Origin: Glaciimonas sp.
Lineage (GTDB): Bacteria > Pseudomonadota > Gammaproteobacteria > Burkholderiales > Burkholderiaceae_D
Length of the DNA: 64,000 nucleotides
Assembly (NCBI GenBank): GCA_012927625.1
Contig: JABBOV010000008.1
Span: 124,001 to 188,000 of the forward strand
Reading direction: 5' to 3'
Shown: positions 9,536-19,050 of the stretch, piece after piece
Position numbering within the stretch: position 1 is the first letter of the stretch
How the letters are laid out: the number at the start of each line of letters is the position of its first letter
Made by a program: the position numbers and the translations under genes
Notes under the pieces: model-generated
Seen by the model: only the letters and a program-made list of their open reading frames with translations
Database searches by the model: none
What the model was told of the DNA's origin: nothing

Positions 9536-10108
9536 ATGAAACTCATCCTTCGTCCTGCGTTAGTACTATTTGCGGTGCTGACACTGATTTGCGGTGTGTT
9601 GTATCCGCTGACGGTCACCGCTATCGGGTATCTCGCCTTTCCGCAGCAAATGGCAGGTAGTCTGGTGCAGCGTGACGGCCAGACGGTTGGCTCGATGCTG
9701 ATCGGCCAGGCTTTTTATTCTCCCCAATATTTCTGGGGACGGCCATCAGCCACAAGCCCGATGCCGAATAACGCCACAGCATCAGGCGGCTCAAACCTCG
9801 GCCCGAGCAATCCGGTGCAAATTGATGCAGTAAAAGGCCGGATTGATGCCTTGAAAGCAGCCGATCCAGCCAACGCCGCGCCTATTCCGGTCGATCTGGT
9901 GAGCGCTTCCGGCAGCGGACTTGACCCTGAAATCAGCCTGGCTGCCGCCTACTACCAGGCTGGACGGATTGCGCGTGAACGCAAGTTGACTGTCAAGCAG
10001 GTGCGCAGCATGATTGCGCAATACAGCCAAGCGCAATATTTTGGGTTCTTCGGCGAGCCGCGCGTGAATGTGCTGAAACTCAATCTGGCGCTCGACCAAG
10101 GCCGTTAA
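9536..10108 (+). CDS. kdpC: Potassium-transporting ATPase subunit KdpC
   Basis: A 190-residue protein with one N-terminal membrane segment (about residues 7-30) and a periplasmic domain. The motifs YFWGRPSAT and SGSGLDPEIS are typical of KdpC. It stabilises the KdpA-KdpB assembly. It lies 52 bp after kdpB, with AGGAGCTCGTC before the ATG. It is followed 35 bp later by kdpD. Confidence 0.95.
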   Translation: MKLILRPALVLFAVLTLICGVLYPLTVTAIGYLAFPQQMAGSLVQRDGQTVGSMLIGQAFYSPQYFWGRPSATSPMPNNATASGGSNLGPSNPVQIDAVKGRIDALKAADPANAAPIPVDLVSASGSGLDPEISLAAAYYQAGRIARERKLTVKQVRSMIAQYSQAQYFGFFGEPRVNVLKLNLALDQGR

Positions 10109-10143
10109 TGTAACCAGCATTGTTATGACAAGGCACTACCGAC

Positions 10144-12903
10144 ATGAATGACCAACGCCCCAACCCGGATGTTCTGCTGGCGCAGGTGCAAGAGCAGGAG
10201 CGTCGCGTCGCACGCGGCAGGCTGCGGATTTATTTCGGCGCTTCAGCCGGCGTTGGCAAGACATACGCAATGTTGGCTGCCGCCTGCAAGCTGCATGCCG
10301 ATGGGCATCCGGTGTTGGTCGGTATTGTCGAAACACATGGCCGCAGCGAAACCGCCGCACTGCTGGATAGTTTGACTGTCCTGCCGCTCAAACAAATCGA
10401 TTATCGGGGCAAGATCATCCAGGAATTCGATCTGGATAGCGCACTGGCGCTGCATCCGGCGTTAATCCTGATGGATGAACTTGCCCACTCGAATGCGGCC
10501 GGCTCGCGTCACCCGAAGCGCTGGCAAGATGTGGAAGAGCTGCTGGATGCCGGCATCGACGTCTTCACAACGGTCAATGTGCAGCATCTGGAAAGCTTGA
10601 ACGATGTGGTCGGTGGCATTACCGGCATCCGCGTCTCGGAAACCTTGCCCGACACTGTGTTCGACGCGGCCGATGAAGTGGTGCTGGTCGATATTCCGGC
10701 CGATGAATTACTAGCGCGGCTCAAGGCCGGCAAGGTGTATCAGGCCCAGCAGGCCGAGCGGGCGTCGCGCAATTTTTTCCGCAAAGGCAATCTGATCGCT
10801 TTGCGCGAACTGGCGCTGCGCCGCACTGCCGATCGGGTCGAAGACGATGTGCAGGCGTATCGGATCGAAAAATCGATCAACGCAGTGTGGAAGACCGATG
10901 CTGCGCTGCTGGCCTGCATCGGGCCGCGTGCCGGGAGCGAGCATGTGATCCGCAGCACTGCACGGCTGGCCAGTCAATTGAATACCGGCTGGCACGTGAT
11001 CTATGTCGAAACGCCGTCCTTGCAACGCCTGCCGCCAGCGCAGCGCGAACGCATCCTGAAGACGCTGAAATTGGCGCAGGATCTGGGCGCTACCACGGCG
11101 GTGCTGGCTGGAAGCGATATTGCGCGCACCATCGTCGACTATGCGCGCAGCCATAATTTCTCGAAAATTCTGCTGGGACGAGGCTACCCAACTTGGCCTT
11201 GGCGCGCAACGCACAGCAAGCGCATTGCAGCTTATGCAGCAGATATCGATTTAATTGAAATTGGCCGTGGCCGTGGCAATGGCATTGACAGTGCGGAACA
11301 ATCGGCCGCCTCAGAGGATACGCACCGGGAAAGTACCGCGCAACTTATCACAGATGATCCTTCGCAACGCCATCCGTCGCATCTATGGCGTTACGCCTGG
11401 GCCGCTGCGGCCAGCATATTTACCGGCTTCGCTGCCACGCCGCTGTTGCCCTACTTCGATCTGGCGAACATCGTGATGCTGTTTCTGCTGACGGTAGTGC
11501 TGGTTGCGGTGTGGTTCGGGCGCGGCCCCTCTGTGTTGGCAACATTTTTCAGTGTCGCTGCATTCGATTTCTTTTTCGTGCCGCCGCGCTTTACCTTTGC
11601 CGTCAGCGATCTGCAATATCTGGTCACTTTTGCAGTAATGCTCGCAGCTGGATTGATTATCTGCCATTTAACTTCAAATCTGCGCTTTCAGGCCAACATC
11701 GCAGCGCAGCGAGAAACACGCTCCCGTACGCTGTATGAGTTCGCGCGGGAGTTGGCGGGCGTATTGCAGACCGAGCAGATTTTCGAGATAACGCGTAGCG
11801 TGATTCAGCGCACTTTCCGCGCCAAGGCGACGCTACTGCTGCCGGACGATGGCGGCCGCTTGCAAGCTCCAGCGCCGGTTTCTGGCGATATGGCAACAGA
11901 ACCCGGCGGGCTGGATATGGGCATCGCGCAATGGGCATTTGACCATGCGGAACCGGCCGGGATCGGTACCAATACGCTGCCCGCCAGCAATTTCTTTTAT
12001 CTGCCATTGGTAGCACCGATGCGCACTCGTGGTTTGCTTGCCATCTTGCCGCAGAGCCGACGCTGGATACTCATTCCAGAACAGCGGCGGATGCTCGATA
12101 CCTTCGCCGCACTGGCAGCGATTGCGCTGGAGCGGGTGCATTACATCGAGGTCGCCCAGGATGCGCTGGTGCATATGGAGTCCGAACGGCTGCGTAATTC
12201 CTTGCTGGCAGCGCTGTCGCACGACTTGCGTACCCCGCTGACATCTCTGGTTGGACTATCCGAATCGCTGGCAATGTCCAGGCCGCCGCTAGCGCCGTCA
12301 CAACAGGAGACAGCCGAAGCCTTGCGCGACGAAGCGCTGCGCATGAGCAAGCTGGTGTCGAACCTGCTGGATATGGCCCGCATTCAGAGCGGCGACGTCA
12401 AACTGCATCTGGAATGGCAATCCTTCGAAGAAGTCGTGGGCAGCGCGCTACGTGCTTACCGATTGCAACTCAAACCATATCAGGTGCAAATCCGGCTCGC
12501 CCCTGATGTGCCCCTGGTACGCTTCGATGCGGTGCTGATCGAACGGGTGCTGTGCAATTTACTCGAAAACGCGACCAAATACACGCCGGCAGGTTCAACC
12601 ATCATCCTGAGCGCAGACGTGAAGAATCCGTATTTACAAGTCGCGCTGTCCGATAACGGCCCAGGTCTGCCGTATGGCCGGGAGGAAGTAATTTTTGAGA
12701 AATTCAGCCGTGGCGAACGCGAGTCCGCCACTCCCGGCGTCGGTCTTGGTCTAGCGATTTGTCGCGCCATCGTCGAGGCGCACGGCGGCACTATCCATGC
12801 TGAAAATGCACCAGGTGGAGGCGCTTCTTTTATATTTACTTTACCGCTTGGCACCCCGCCCACACTGCCTGAAATGGATGAAAATGCTCTCCCGTTGGTA
12901 TAA
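10144..12903 (+). CDS. kdpD: Turgor/potassium sensor histidine kinase KdpD
   Basis: A 919-residue sensor kinase. The N-terminal KdpD domain holds a Walker A motif, GASAGVGKT, at residues 32-40, followed by a universal-stress-like domain. Four clustered membrane segments (DUF4118) lie at roughly 415-520, then a GAF-like region. The phosphoacceptor is H693 in LSHDLRTPL, with the N box LENATKYTP and G boxes DNGPGLP and GVGLGLA. It phosphorylates KdpE when K+ is limiting. It is slightly longer than the E. coli protein. Confidence 0.96.
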   Translation: MNDQRPNPDVLLAQVQEQERRVARGRLRIYFGASAGVGKTYAMLAAACKLHADGHPVLVGIVETHGRSETAALLDSLTVLPLKQIDYRGKIIQEFDLDSALALHPALILMDELAHSNAAGSRHPKRWQDVEELLDAGIDVFTTVNVQHLESLNDVVGGITGIRVSETLPDTVFDAADEVVLVDIPADELLARLKAGKVYQAQQAERASRNFFRKGNLIALRELALRRTADRVEDDVQAYRIEKSINAVWKTDAALLACIGPRAGSEHVIRSTARLASQLNTGWHVIYVETPSLQRLPPAQRERILKTLKLAQDLGATTAVLAGSDIARTIVDYARSHNFSKILLGRGYPTWPWRATHSKRIAAYAADIDLIEIGRGRGNGIDSAEQSAASEDTHRESTAQLITDDPSQRHPSHLWRYAWAAAASIFTGFAATPLLPYFDLANIVMLFLLTVVLVAVWFGRGPSVLATFFSVAAFDFFFVPPRFTFAVSDLQYLVTFAVMLAAGLIICHLTSNLRFQANIAAQRETRSRTLYEFARELAGVLQTEQIFEITRSVIQRTFRAKATLLLPDDGGRLQAPAPVSGDMATEPGGLDMGIAQWAFDHAEPAGIGTNTLPASNFFYLPLVAPMRTRGLLAILPQSRRWILIPEQRRMLDTFAALAAIALERVHYIEVAQDALVHMESERLRNSLLAALSHDLRTPLTSLVGLSESLAMSRPPLAPSQQETAEALRDEALRMSKLVSNLLDMARIQSGDVKLHLEWQSFEEVVGSALRAYRLQLKPYQVQIRLAPDVPLVRFDAVLIERVLCNLLENATKYTPAGSTIILSADVKNPYLQVALSDNGPGLPYGREEVIFEKFSRGERESATPGVGLGLAICRAIVEAHGGTIHAENAPGGGASFIFTLPLGTPPTLPEMDENALPLV

Positions 12904-12909
12904 AACGTC

Positions 12910-13608
12910 ATGACTGAACCGATACCGATTGCCCTGCTGGTCGAAGATGAGCCGCACATCCGACGTTTCGTGCGTTCTGCGATGGAAGCTGAAGGGTGGC
13001 AAATTTTCGAGGCGGATACGCTGCAACGCGGGCTCATCGATGCCGGGACCCGAAAACCGGATTTGATTATTCTCGACCTCGGCTTACCGGACGGCGATGG
13101 CGTCGAGTTCATTCTCGACGTCAGGAAATGGTCGCCGACCCCCATCATCGTGTTGTCGGCGCGGGTCAATGAACAAGACAAGATAAAGGCGCTGGACGCC
13201 GGCGCCGATGACTATTTGAGCAAACCGTTTGGCGTCGGAGAGTTGCTGGCACGGGTACGCGCCACACTGCGCCGGCAGCGCCAGCCGGCAGCCGATGCGG
13301 ATGGCGCGATTCAGTTTGGCGATGTAAAAGTGGATTTGAAAGCGCGTCTAGTGACCAAAACAGGGCAGCAAGTACATTTGACGCCGATTGAATATCGTTT
13401 GCTAACGGTGTTGGTCAAACACATTGGGCGCGTAGTCACCAACCCGCAACTGTTGCAGGAAGTATGGGGGCCATCGCACCTCGATAGCTCCCATTACCTG
13501 CGCATTTATATGGGGCATTTGCGGCACAAACTGGAGGATGATCCAGCGCAACCCAAATATCTGCTGACTGAAACAGCCGTGGGCTACCGGCTCTTGATGC
13601 CGACGTAA
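12910..13608 (+). CDS. kdpE: Response regulator KdpE
   Basis: A 232-residue OmpR/PhoB-class regulator. The receiver has the acidic pair E12/D13, the phosphoacceptor D56 in IILDLGLPDG, and the conserved lysine in LSKPF. The C-terminal winged helix ends with a typical VGYRLLMPT. It starts six bases after kdpD. It is expected to activate the kdp promoter through the T-rich repeats at 5321-5371. Confidence 0.96.
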   Translation: MTEPIPIALLVEDEPHIRRFVRSAMEAEGWQIFEADTLQRGLIDAGTRKPDLIILDLGLPDGDGVEFILDVRKWSPTPIIVLSARVNEQDKIKALDAGADDYLSKPFGVGELLARVRATLRRQRQPAADADGAIQFGDVKVDLKARLVTKTGQQVHLTPIEYRLLTVLVKHIGRVVTNPQLLQEVWGPSHLDSSHYLRIYMGHLRHKLEDDPAQPKYLLTETAVGYRLLMPT

Positions 13609-13691
13609 AACCGACATTGCCTGAAGTGTTGCAGAAACTGGAAGATCCTTTCGCCAGAATACCAAGCCTTGGGCCTGACTGAGCTACAGAA

Positions 13692-13739
13692 GCCGGAAAC
13701 AAGAACGAACGCATTGGTTGCCGTCGTCTTGTTCCCGGC
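13692..13739. terminator. Imperfect 13-bp stem between convergent genes
   Basis: The 13-base arms at 13692-13704 and 13727-13739 pair with a single mismatch around a 22-base loop. The structure lies between kdpE and the convergent lipoprotein gene and could stop transcription from either side. It has no strong T-run, so the assignment is tentative. Confidence 0.4.
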
Positions 13740-13756
13740 CTGTGCTTTCTACCTTC

Positions 13757-14959
13757 TTATTGTGCCGGTTGTGTGACCGTGTTCTGGTCGAGAGTGACAG
13801 CTGTCTGTGCCAACAATCTGCCGTTCGCCGAGGCGCCGGTTTTCATGGCGATTAATGTTTTTGACAGTAAAACACCCTCAAAGTGCGCAGTCGTCCCAAC
13901 GGTCGCAGCACCAGTAGTCTGCCAGAAAACGTTTTTGGATAATGCGCCGCCTGCCAGAGTCACTTTTGTCGCCGCTGCCTGTTTGATGTTTCCCGATATC
14001 TGGAAAATCCAGATATCGTTAGGGCCGCCGGAGAGAGTCACGTCCGTCGATATTAAAACATCAGTACCCCATTTGTAGAGGCCAGGAGCGAGGGTTAATC
14101 CACCAATTTGTCCACTGCCCAGTTCAGTATGATCCGGCAATGCTCTTCCGGCGGCATCGGTATAGGCGATTTCCATGTCGCTTACCGTTGTGGTCATGTA
14201 AGTTGGCGTAGGAGCCGTATAGTCGGCTGCATAGATCTTGCCGACTACTTGAGCGGAGGTTGAAAATGTATCCGAGCTATCCGCTGTTTCTGAAAATCCT
14301 GTAATTGCGGTGTGCGCGATAGGGCTCACGCCGATATCACCGGTCACAACGGAATTTGGCACAGTGGAGATTCCTGTTTTTGACAGAATTACGAAATTTC
14401 CAGCAGATCCAAGGCTGACTGGATCCTGGCCGGTAAACGGAACGTCCTTGGTCATAAAGCTCCAGGTAACTGGATTGACCATTGCAGTGCCGCCGGCGTT
14501 CTTGGCCGCAGTGGTAATCGTGGCGGTGTAGTTGGTATTCGGTGTGAGAGCGGTCGCGGTTGGCGTAAAGGTTGCCACCGTATTCGTAACATTCATGGCG
14601 ACGGTACCGGGTACATTGTTTCCGGTTGTCTCTTTAAGTGTGAAAGTGAGTAGGCTCCCGGCAGGGGCCGAGTTAATCGTTGCCGGATTCATCGGCTGGC
14701 TGAAAGTTGCCCTCACTACGGTCCCGCTTACAACGTTACTACTGCTATTGGTGCTGGTCGGCACATTTGTGGCGTTTGTGCTTGGATTAGAAGAATCCAC
14801 GGTGGGGGCACCGGTAACAACGGTAGTATTGGCCATTAAGCTCGTACTTGAAGTTGCAGATCCACTGCCTGTTCCTCCACCGCATCCGGCCACAAAAGCG
14901 GTCAGCATGAATGCGACAAACCACGTCAGTGATTTGAATAAACTTTCGAATCTGTTCAT
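13757..14959 (-). CDS. Ice-binding-type (DUF3494) lipoprotein with Ig-like domain
   Basis: A 400-residue predicted lipoprotein. The signal peptide ends in the lipobox FVAGC, with C26 as the lipidated residue, followed by a Gly/Ser/Thr-rich linker. Residues about 55-170 form a bacterial Ig-like (Big_5/SbsA-type) domain. Residues about 185-395 match the DUF3494 ice-binding beta-solenoid family, with GNFVILSKTGIS, VVTGDIGVSP, LAPGLYKWG, IWIFQISG and a late HFEGVLLSKT segment. Proteins of this family bind ice or attach cells to it; some members may have other adhesive roles. It would sit on a membrane surface. It stands alone, convergent with kdpE. Confidence 0.85.
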   Translation of the reverse strand: MNRFESLFKSLTWFVAFMLTAFVAGCGGGTGSGSATSSTSLMANTTVVTGAPTVDSSNPSTNATNVPTSTNSSSNVVSGTVVRATFSQPMNPATINSAPAGSLLTFTLKETTGNNVPGTVAMNVTNTVATFTPTATALTPNTNYTATITTAAKNAGGTAMVNPVTWSFMTKDVPFTGQDPVSLGSAGNFVILSKTGISTVPNSVVTGDIGVSPIAHTAITGFSETADSSDTFSTSAQVVGKIYAADYTAPTPTYMTTTVSDMEIAYTDAAGRALPDHTELGSGQIGGLTLAPGLYKWGTDVLISTDVTLSGGPNDIWIFQISGNIKQAAATKVTLAGGALSKNVFWQTTGAATVGTTAHFEGVLLSKTLIAMKTGASANGRLLAQTAVTLDQNTVTQPAQ

Positions 14960-15650
14960 TTTCTTTCTTTCTTTTGAGCCCGCAAAGTCCGGCGCATGGC
15001 CAATCCCTTGCGAGTGCGCACCCCAGATGCACTACATCAAGAACGCGCGAGTTGATATGCTTCACAACGATGGATCAAACGAAACCGAGGCCACTCGCCG
15101 CCAGCACACTTAGGCACATGTGCGAAATAATTTACGTATTTGTTACACGTTCCTTAAATCATTTTTCACTAAAACCCACTCTATTGATTTAACCTCATTG
15201 ACACCTCTCGATTTCAGTCAAACTCACTCTACCTACGGGAATATCCAATCGAATTTTCAGAAAAACGGCCGGATTATGGATCGAATAACAAACCGCGAAA
15301 TGTGAAATGCGTTATCGCTTCCAGCGATATCCATCACACCATAACGAGAATGTTTCTATAAAGCAATTTCAGCAGTGTACGGGATGGATTGTGTGGCGTC
15401 TACTCATGTAATGATTATGCGCATGAGCCGGCGTTCTTACTAAGTATTGCGTTGCATCATTTAAAAATAGTAGGGTGTGTATCACTATTTTTGTGGCATT
15501 ATCCGCATATATTTAATGGATTTATAAAAAATACTCCAATAAATCTTAAAAAATTAAATAATTATATTGCTTGGCGTCGGAGGAAAGATGCCGAGCTCTC
15601 CCGCACTATCAAAAGATGCGTAACCAAACATTTTCTAACCTCTGCTTATC
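14960..15650. other. AT-rich intergenic region
   Basis: About 690 bp with no convincing gene. The half nearer 15650 is markedly AT-rich compared with its surroundings. It must hold the promoter of the lipoprotein gene on the left and probably that of the PAP2 gene on the right. A copy of the 60-bp repeat is at 15476-15535. Open frames here lack ribosome sites and recognisable domains. I looked for a c-di-GMP riboswitch before the lipoprotein and saw none. Confidence 0.5.
15476..15535 (-). repeat. 60-bp dispersed repeat, copy B
   Basis: Read on the minus strand it begins AGTATTTTTT, has ATATATGCGGATAA with ATGCGG at element positions 28-33, and ATAC at 54-57. The register is identical to the other copies, but the outer end (ATACACA) is diverged. 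It lies about 120 bp before the PAP2 gene. Confidence 0.65.
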
Positions 15651-16406
15651 ATGCTGCCGCAACAATTTAGATCATTCAAAATATTTCTGCACCGGCGCTT
15701 CTCCACCGAGGGCTATCTCGGACGGCATTTGACGATCGGCGTCTTATGGTTGGTAGCCGCAAGCTGGCTGTTTGCCAGCATTGCGGAAAGTGTGGGCGCC
15801 GCCCACACAACCGATACGATCGCACTGGCGGATATGCAACTCGCCCATTGGTTGCATTCCCATGCAACACCGTGGTTGACGCGCTGCATGCTGATTGTCA
15901 CCAACTTGCATGGCACGATAGCGATTGTTTCGTACGTTGTATTGATGGGAATATTCTTGATTCGAAAAAAAGATTGGTACTGGCTGGCGACACTACTTGC
16001 GACCGTACCGGGCGGTATGCTTTTGAATGTTTGCATGAAGCAGGTGTTTCAACGGGCGCGGCCGGTCTTCGATCAACCGCTCCTCACCTTATCCACCTAC
16101 AGTTTTCCAAGCGGACACACCGCCGCCACCACTCTGCTGTATGGCACGCTGGCGGCTTATCTGATCAGTCGTTTGACGTTGTGGCGCTGGCGCACTGCTA
16201 TCGTCATTGTGACTGCTGCCGCGGCAATGGTGGCCTTGGTCGGCTTCAGTCGCATGTATTTGGGCGTGCATTATCTGAGCGATGTGCTGGCCGCCACCGT
16301 CGAAGGCATTGCGTGGCTTGCGCTCTGCCTGACCGTTGCCACTAGCTGGCGTAAGCATCGCGCCGGGCTTTCTATTACCGGCCACGCCAGCGTCTCTCGT
16401 GAATAG
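15651..16406 (+). CDS. PAP2-family membrane phosphatase
   Basis: A 251-residue membrane protein with about six hydrophobic segments. The three PAP2 motifs are in order: KQVFQRARP, SFPSGHTA and SRMYLGVHYLSDV, which supply the catalytic histidines. Members dephosphorylate lipid phosphates such as phosphatidate, undecaprenyl pyrophosphate or phosphatidylglycerophosphate. The next gene overlaps it by eight bases and is a lipid kinase, so phosphatidate/diacylglycerol chemistry is a reasonable guess. The exact substrate cannot be told from sequence. Confidence 0.88.
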   Translation: MLPQQFRSFKIFLHRRFSTEGYLGRHLTIGVLWLVAASWLFASIAESVGAAHTTDTIALADMQLAHWLHSHATPWLTRCMLIVTNLHGTIAIVSYVVLMGIFLIRKKDWYWLATLLATVPGGMLLNVCMKQVFQRARPVFDQPLLTLSTYSFPSGHTAATTLLYGTLAAYLISRLTLWRWRTAIVIVTAAAAMVALVGFSRMYLGVHYLSDVLAATVEGIAWLALCLTVATSWRKHRAGLSITGHASVSRE

Positions 16407-17322
16407 CATCCCGGTCGTCATCAATGCCGCGTCCGGCAACGGCCATGCAGCTGAATGGGTGGATACGCTCGCGGCAAAATTTCGCGCCAGCGGACTCAAC
16501 GCGCACATCACGCTCGCCAAAAGCGGCGACGAAATTGCGCTGACGGTACAACGTGCGTTAGCGGCCAATGCCCCAATAATCGTTGCCGGCGGTGGCGACG
16601 GCACTATTAACAAGGTGGCCTCCATGTTAGTTGGCAGCGGCAGCGTGCTGGGTGTCCTGCCACTAGGCACCCTGAACCACTTCGCTAAAGATCTCGGGAT
16701 TCCGTTGCAACTGGATGAGGCAATAGAACACATCGCCGCCGGGCACACGACCCTGGTCGATACGGGGGAAGTCAACGGCAAAATATTTCTGAATAATTCC
16801 AGCCTGGGACTTTATCCCGACATTGTCAGAGAACGGGAAAAGCAGCAACAGCGCCTCGGCAGGGGCAAATGGCTAGCTTTTTTCTGGGCCAGCATGATGG
16901 CGCTGCGCCGCTTTCCGTTTTTACAGGTACGCCTGAGCATGGATGGAAAACAGCATCTGCGCCGCACCGCATTCGTTTTTATCGGTAACAATGCCTACCT
17001 GATGGAAGGATTCAACATTGGTGCGCGTACCTGCCTCAATACCGGGCAGCTATCTCTGTATGTCAGCCACCATACCGGGCGATTCGGCATACTGCGGCTG
17101 GCGATTAGTGCGCTATTCGGGCGGATACGGCAGGCGAAAGATTTTGACGTGGTGAGCACCAAGGAAATCCTGATCGAAACGCATCACAAACACCTGCGGG
17201 TGGCGACCGATGGCGAAGTCAATGTCATGGAAACGCCATTGCAATATCGTATCCGGCCGGCAGCTTTGCGCGTATTAGTGCCGCGCAGCGCGGATAACAC
17301 CGATAATTCCAGCGCCAGTTAA
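16399..17322 (+). CDS. Diacylglycerol kinase-like lipid kinase (YegS/BmrU type)
   Basis: A 307-residue soluble lipid kinase of the DAGK catalytic family. The nucleotide-binding motif GGGDGTINKVA and the following LPLGTLNHFAKDLG are diagnostic. I chose the GTG at 16399, giving VNSIPVVINAASG at the N-terminus where homologues begin. An ATG at 16336 would add 21 residues that overlap the PAP2 gene and look unrelated. It probably phosphorylates diacylglycerol or a related lipid. It is followed six bases later by a phosphoesterase gene. Confidence 0.88.
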   Translation: MNSIPVVINAASGNGHAAEWVDTLAAKFRASGLNAHITLAKSGDEIALTVQRALAANAPIIVAGGGDGTINKVASMLVGSGSVLGVLPLGTLNHFAKDLGIPLQLDEAIEHIAAGHTTLVDTGEVNGKIFLNNSSLGLYPDIVREREKQQQRLGRGKWLAFFWASMMALRRFPFLQVRLSMDGKQHLRRTAFVFIGNNAYLMEGFNIGARTCLNTGQLSLYVSHHTGRFGILRLAISALFGRIRQAKDFDVVSTKEILIETHHKHLRVATDGEVNVMETPLQYRIRPAALRVLVPRSADNTDNSSAS

Positions 17323-17328
17323 TTCTCC

Positions 17329-18165
17329 ATGCGCACCATTGTCCATTTATCGGATCTGCATTTTGGCCGTATCGATGCCAAGCTGATTCTCCCGCTCACC
17401 GATTTAATCAAGGGTATCGACCCTGACCTGCTGGTGGTTTCCGGCGATCTGACCCAGCGCGCCCGCAGCGCGCAATTCAAACAAGCGCGGCAGTTTCTCG
17501 ATACCCTTCCGGTGCCACAAATCGTCGTGCCGGGAAATCATGACATACCGCTGCATAACCTGTTCAACCGCTTCCTGCGTCCGCTCGACAAATATCGGCG
17601 CTATATCGGCACAGATGTCGAGCCGGTTTATATCGACGATGAAATCGCCGTCATCGGGATCAATACTGCGCGTTCCCTGACGTTCAAGAATGGCCGTATC
17701 AATCAGCAACAGATTGCACGCCTTCGCGCGCACCTGTTGCCGTTAGGTCAGCATCGCATCAAGATTATCGTGACGCATCATCCGTTTGATTTGCCCGCAC
17801 ATATCGGCACAAAAAATCTGGTGGGCGGGGCCAAGATAGCCATGCAAAGTTTTGCCGAATGCGGCGCCGACCTGCTGCTGGCCGGGCACCTGCATGCAAG
17901 TCACGCAGGGAGCACGGTAGAGCGCTATCCGATCAACGACTATGCAGCCTTGGTGGTGCAGGCGGGCACCGCGACATCAACCCGCGGCCGCGGCGAAACC
18001 AACTCCTTCAATGTGGTGCGTATCGATGACCAGCAAGTGACAATCGAGCGTTTCGGATGGAATCAAGAGCGGGGTAATTTCGTGCGGATTACAACCACCA
18101 CATTCCAGCGTCATGGCGCCGCCTGGTTACAGCTTGGAGGCACAGAAAACCACGCGCCGCTATAA
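17329..18165 (+). CDS. Calcineurin-like metallophosphoesterase
   Basis: A 278-residue protein with the full metallophosphoesterase motif series: LSDLHFG at residues 7-13, SGDLT, PGNHD, THHPF and GHLHASH. It carries no signal peptide and is expected in the cytoplasm. It is the third gene of a tight group with the PAP2 phosphatase and lipid kinase, spaced by six bases. Substrate is unknown; the context suggests a phosphorylated lipid intermediate or a cyclic nucleotide (CpdA-like fold). Confidence 0.85.
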   Translation: MRTIVHLSDLHFGRIDAKLILPLTDLIKGIDPDLLVVSGDLTQRARSAQFKQARQFLDTLPVPQIVVPGNHDIPLHNLFNRFLRPLDKYRRYIGTDVEPVYIDDEIAVIGINTARSLTFKNGRINQQQIARLRAHLLPLGQHRIKIIVTHHPFDLPAHIGTKNLVGGAKIAMQSFAECGADLLLAGHLHASHAGSTVERYPINDYAALVVQAGTATSTRGRGETNSFNVVRIDDQQVTIERFGWNQERGNFVRITTTTFQRHGAAWLQLGGTENHAPL

Positions 18166-18288
18166 GCCGTTGAGCGGACTGCTCCGCATGTCGGTTTGTT
18201 GCAAAAAGCTACTTTCGCGTCGCAACATGAAGCAACGCATACCCGCATAGGTTCATCCTGAAAATCTCAGTTGGACGGAAACGAGTGT

Positions 18289-18319
18289 GCGTTTTTCGGA
18301 CTCTCTGACCGAAAAACGC
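18289..18319. terminator. Perfect 11-bp inverted repeat between convergent genes
   Basis: GCGTTTTTCGG and CCGAAAAACGC flank a nine-base loop. It lies between the phosphoesterase and the convergent glutaredoxin-like gene and may end both transcripts. There is no long T-run on either side, so termination would be inefficient or factor-assisted. Confidence 0.45.
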
Positions 18320-18354
18320 TTGTTGTCAGCGCAGCATAAAAAAATTTCTCCAGC

Positions 18355-18723
18355 TTAGTCAGCAATCATGCGCGAGAATTCCCCGCTATCGATCAACCGC
18401 TGTAGTTCACCTGCTCCGCCCACCAGCATGCCTTTGACAAACACCATCGGGAAGGTTGGCCAACCGCTCCACATCTTGAGGCTATTACGACGCCTCCACT
18501 GGTTAAGGTAGCTGCCATACTCAAGATACTTGTACGGTCTACCGGTTGCATCCAGCAATTTGCGCGCTTTTCGGACGAACGGGTTTTGCGCCATGCCGAT
18601 TACCACGACAGCGTTGCTTGCGATGGCTGCCTGCACTTCGCGGATGATTTCGGAATTGTTGCTAGTGAGGGCCTTGCGAATGGCAGGGTGAATCTGGGAT
18701 TCATCGAGAATGCTGCGAGTCAT
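18355..18723 (-). CDS. Cysteine-free glutaredoxin-like protein
   Basis: A 122-residue protein with an N-terminal extension of about 38 residues and then a glutaredoxin fold. At the active-site position, where glutaredoxins have CPYC or CGFS, it reads NPFV (N47-V50). The rest of the fold is recognisable: RKARKLLD, the cis-proline region WPTFP, and the VGGAGEL glutathione-binding segment. There is no cysteine anywhere in the protein, so it cannot be a thiol oxidoreductase. It may bind glutathione or a partner protein. Similar proteins occur in other Burkholderiales as I recall, so this is not a sequencing slip. Confidence 0.8.
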   Translation of the reverse strand: MTRSILDESQIHPAIRKALTSNNSEIIREVQAAIASNAVVVIGMAQNPFVRKARKLLDATGRPYKYLEYGSYLNQWRRRNSLKMWSGWPTFPMVFVKGMLVGGAGELQRLIDSGEFSRMIAD

Positions 18724-19050
18724 GGTGGCTTTCTATATTGTTATGGTGTTATTGCAATGATAGTGTATGGAGTGCGCCGATGGGCTTTCTGTCCTTGTCC
18801 GAAACCGAGCAAGTCTGAAAAAAGAATGTATTTTCAGCGCGAACTAGCCTTGATAGATGAATCTGAATAATCGGTTCAAGCTGAAAACCGCCTGTTACCC
18901 TCCAGAAAACTATAATTTGCAAACCAACCCACCGCCTGCAATATCATGAGTACCGGTGAAAAAATTTCGGCACCTAGGTCAAACTCGCGTCAGCGTCAAC
19001 AGAAAAATGCGATCAGACTGTTTTCCGCCACCCATTACGTACCTGCAGAA
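18724..19050. other. Divergent intergenic region
   Basis: This 327-bp stretch separates the glutaredoxin-like gene from the secreted unknown and must contain both promoters. An in-frame ATG at 18946 could extend the downstream gene by 35 residues, but the signal peptide starting at 19051 makes that unlikely. No other structure was recognised. Confidence 0.45.

Noticed and set aside
14532-15113. A long open frame opposite to the ice-binding lipoprotein.
   Set aside because: It is antisense to a well-supported gene, has no ribosome site or domain, and its Val/Leu-rich content is an artefact of the Thr/Asn-rich coding strand.
14960-15120. A c-di-GMP or other riboswitch before the lipoprotein gene.
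   Set aside because: No recognisable conserved core of known riboswitch classes was found.
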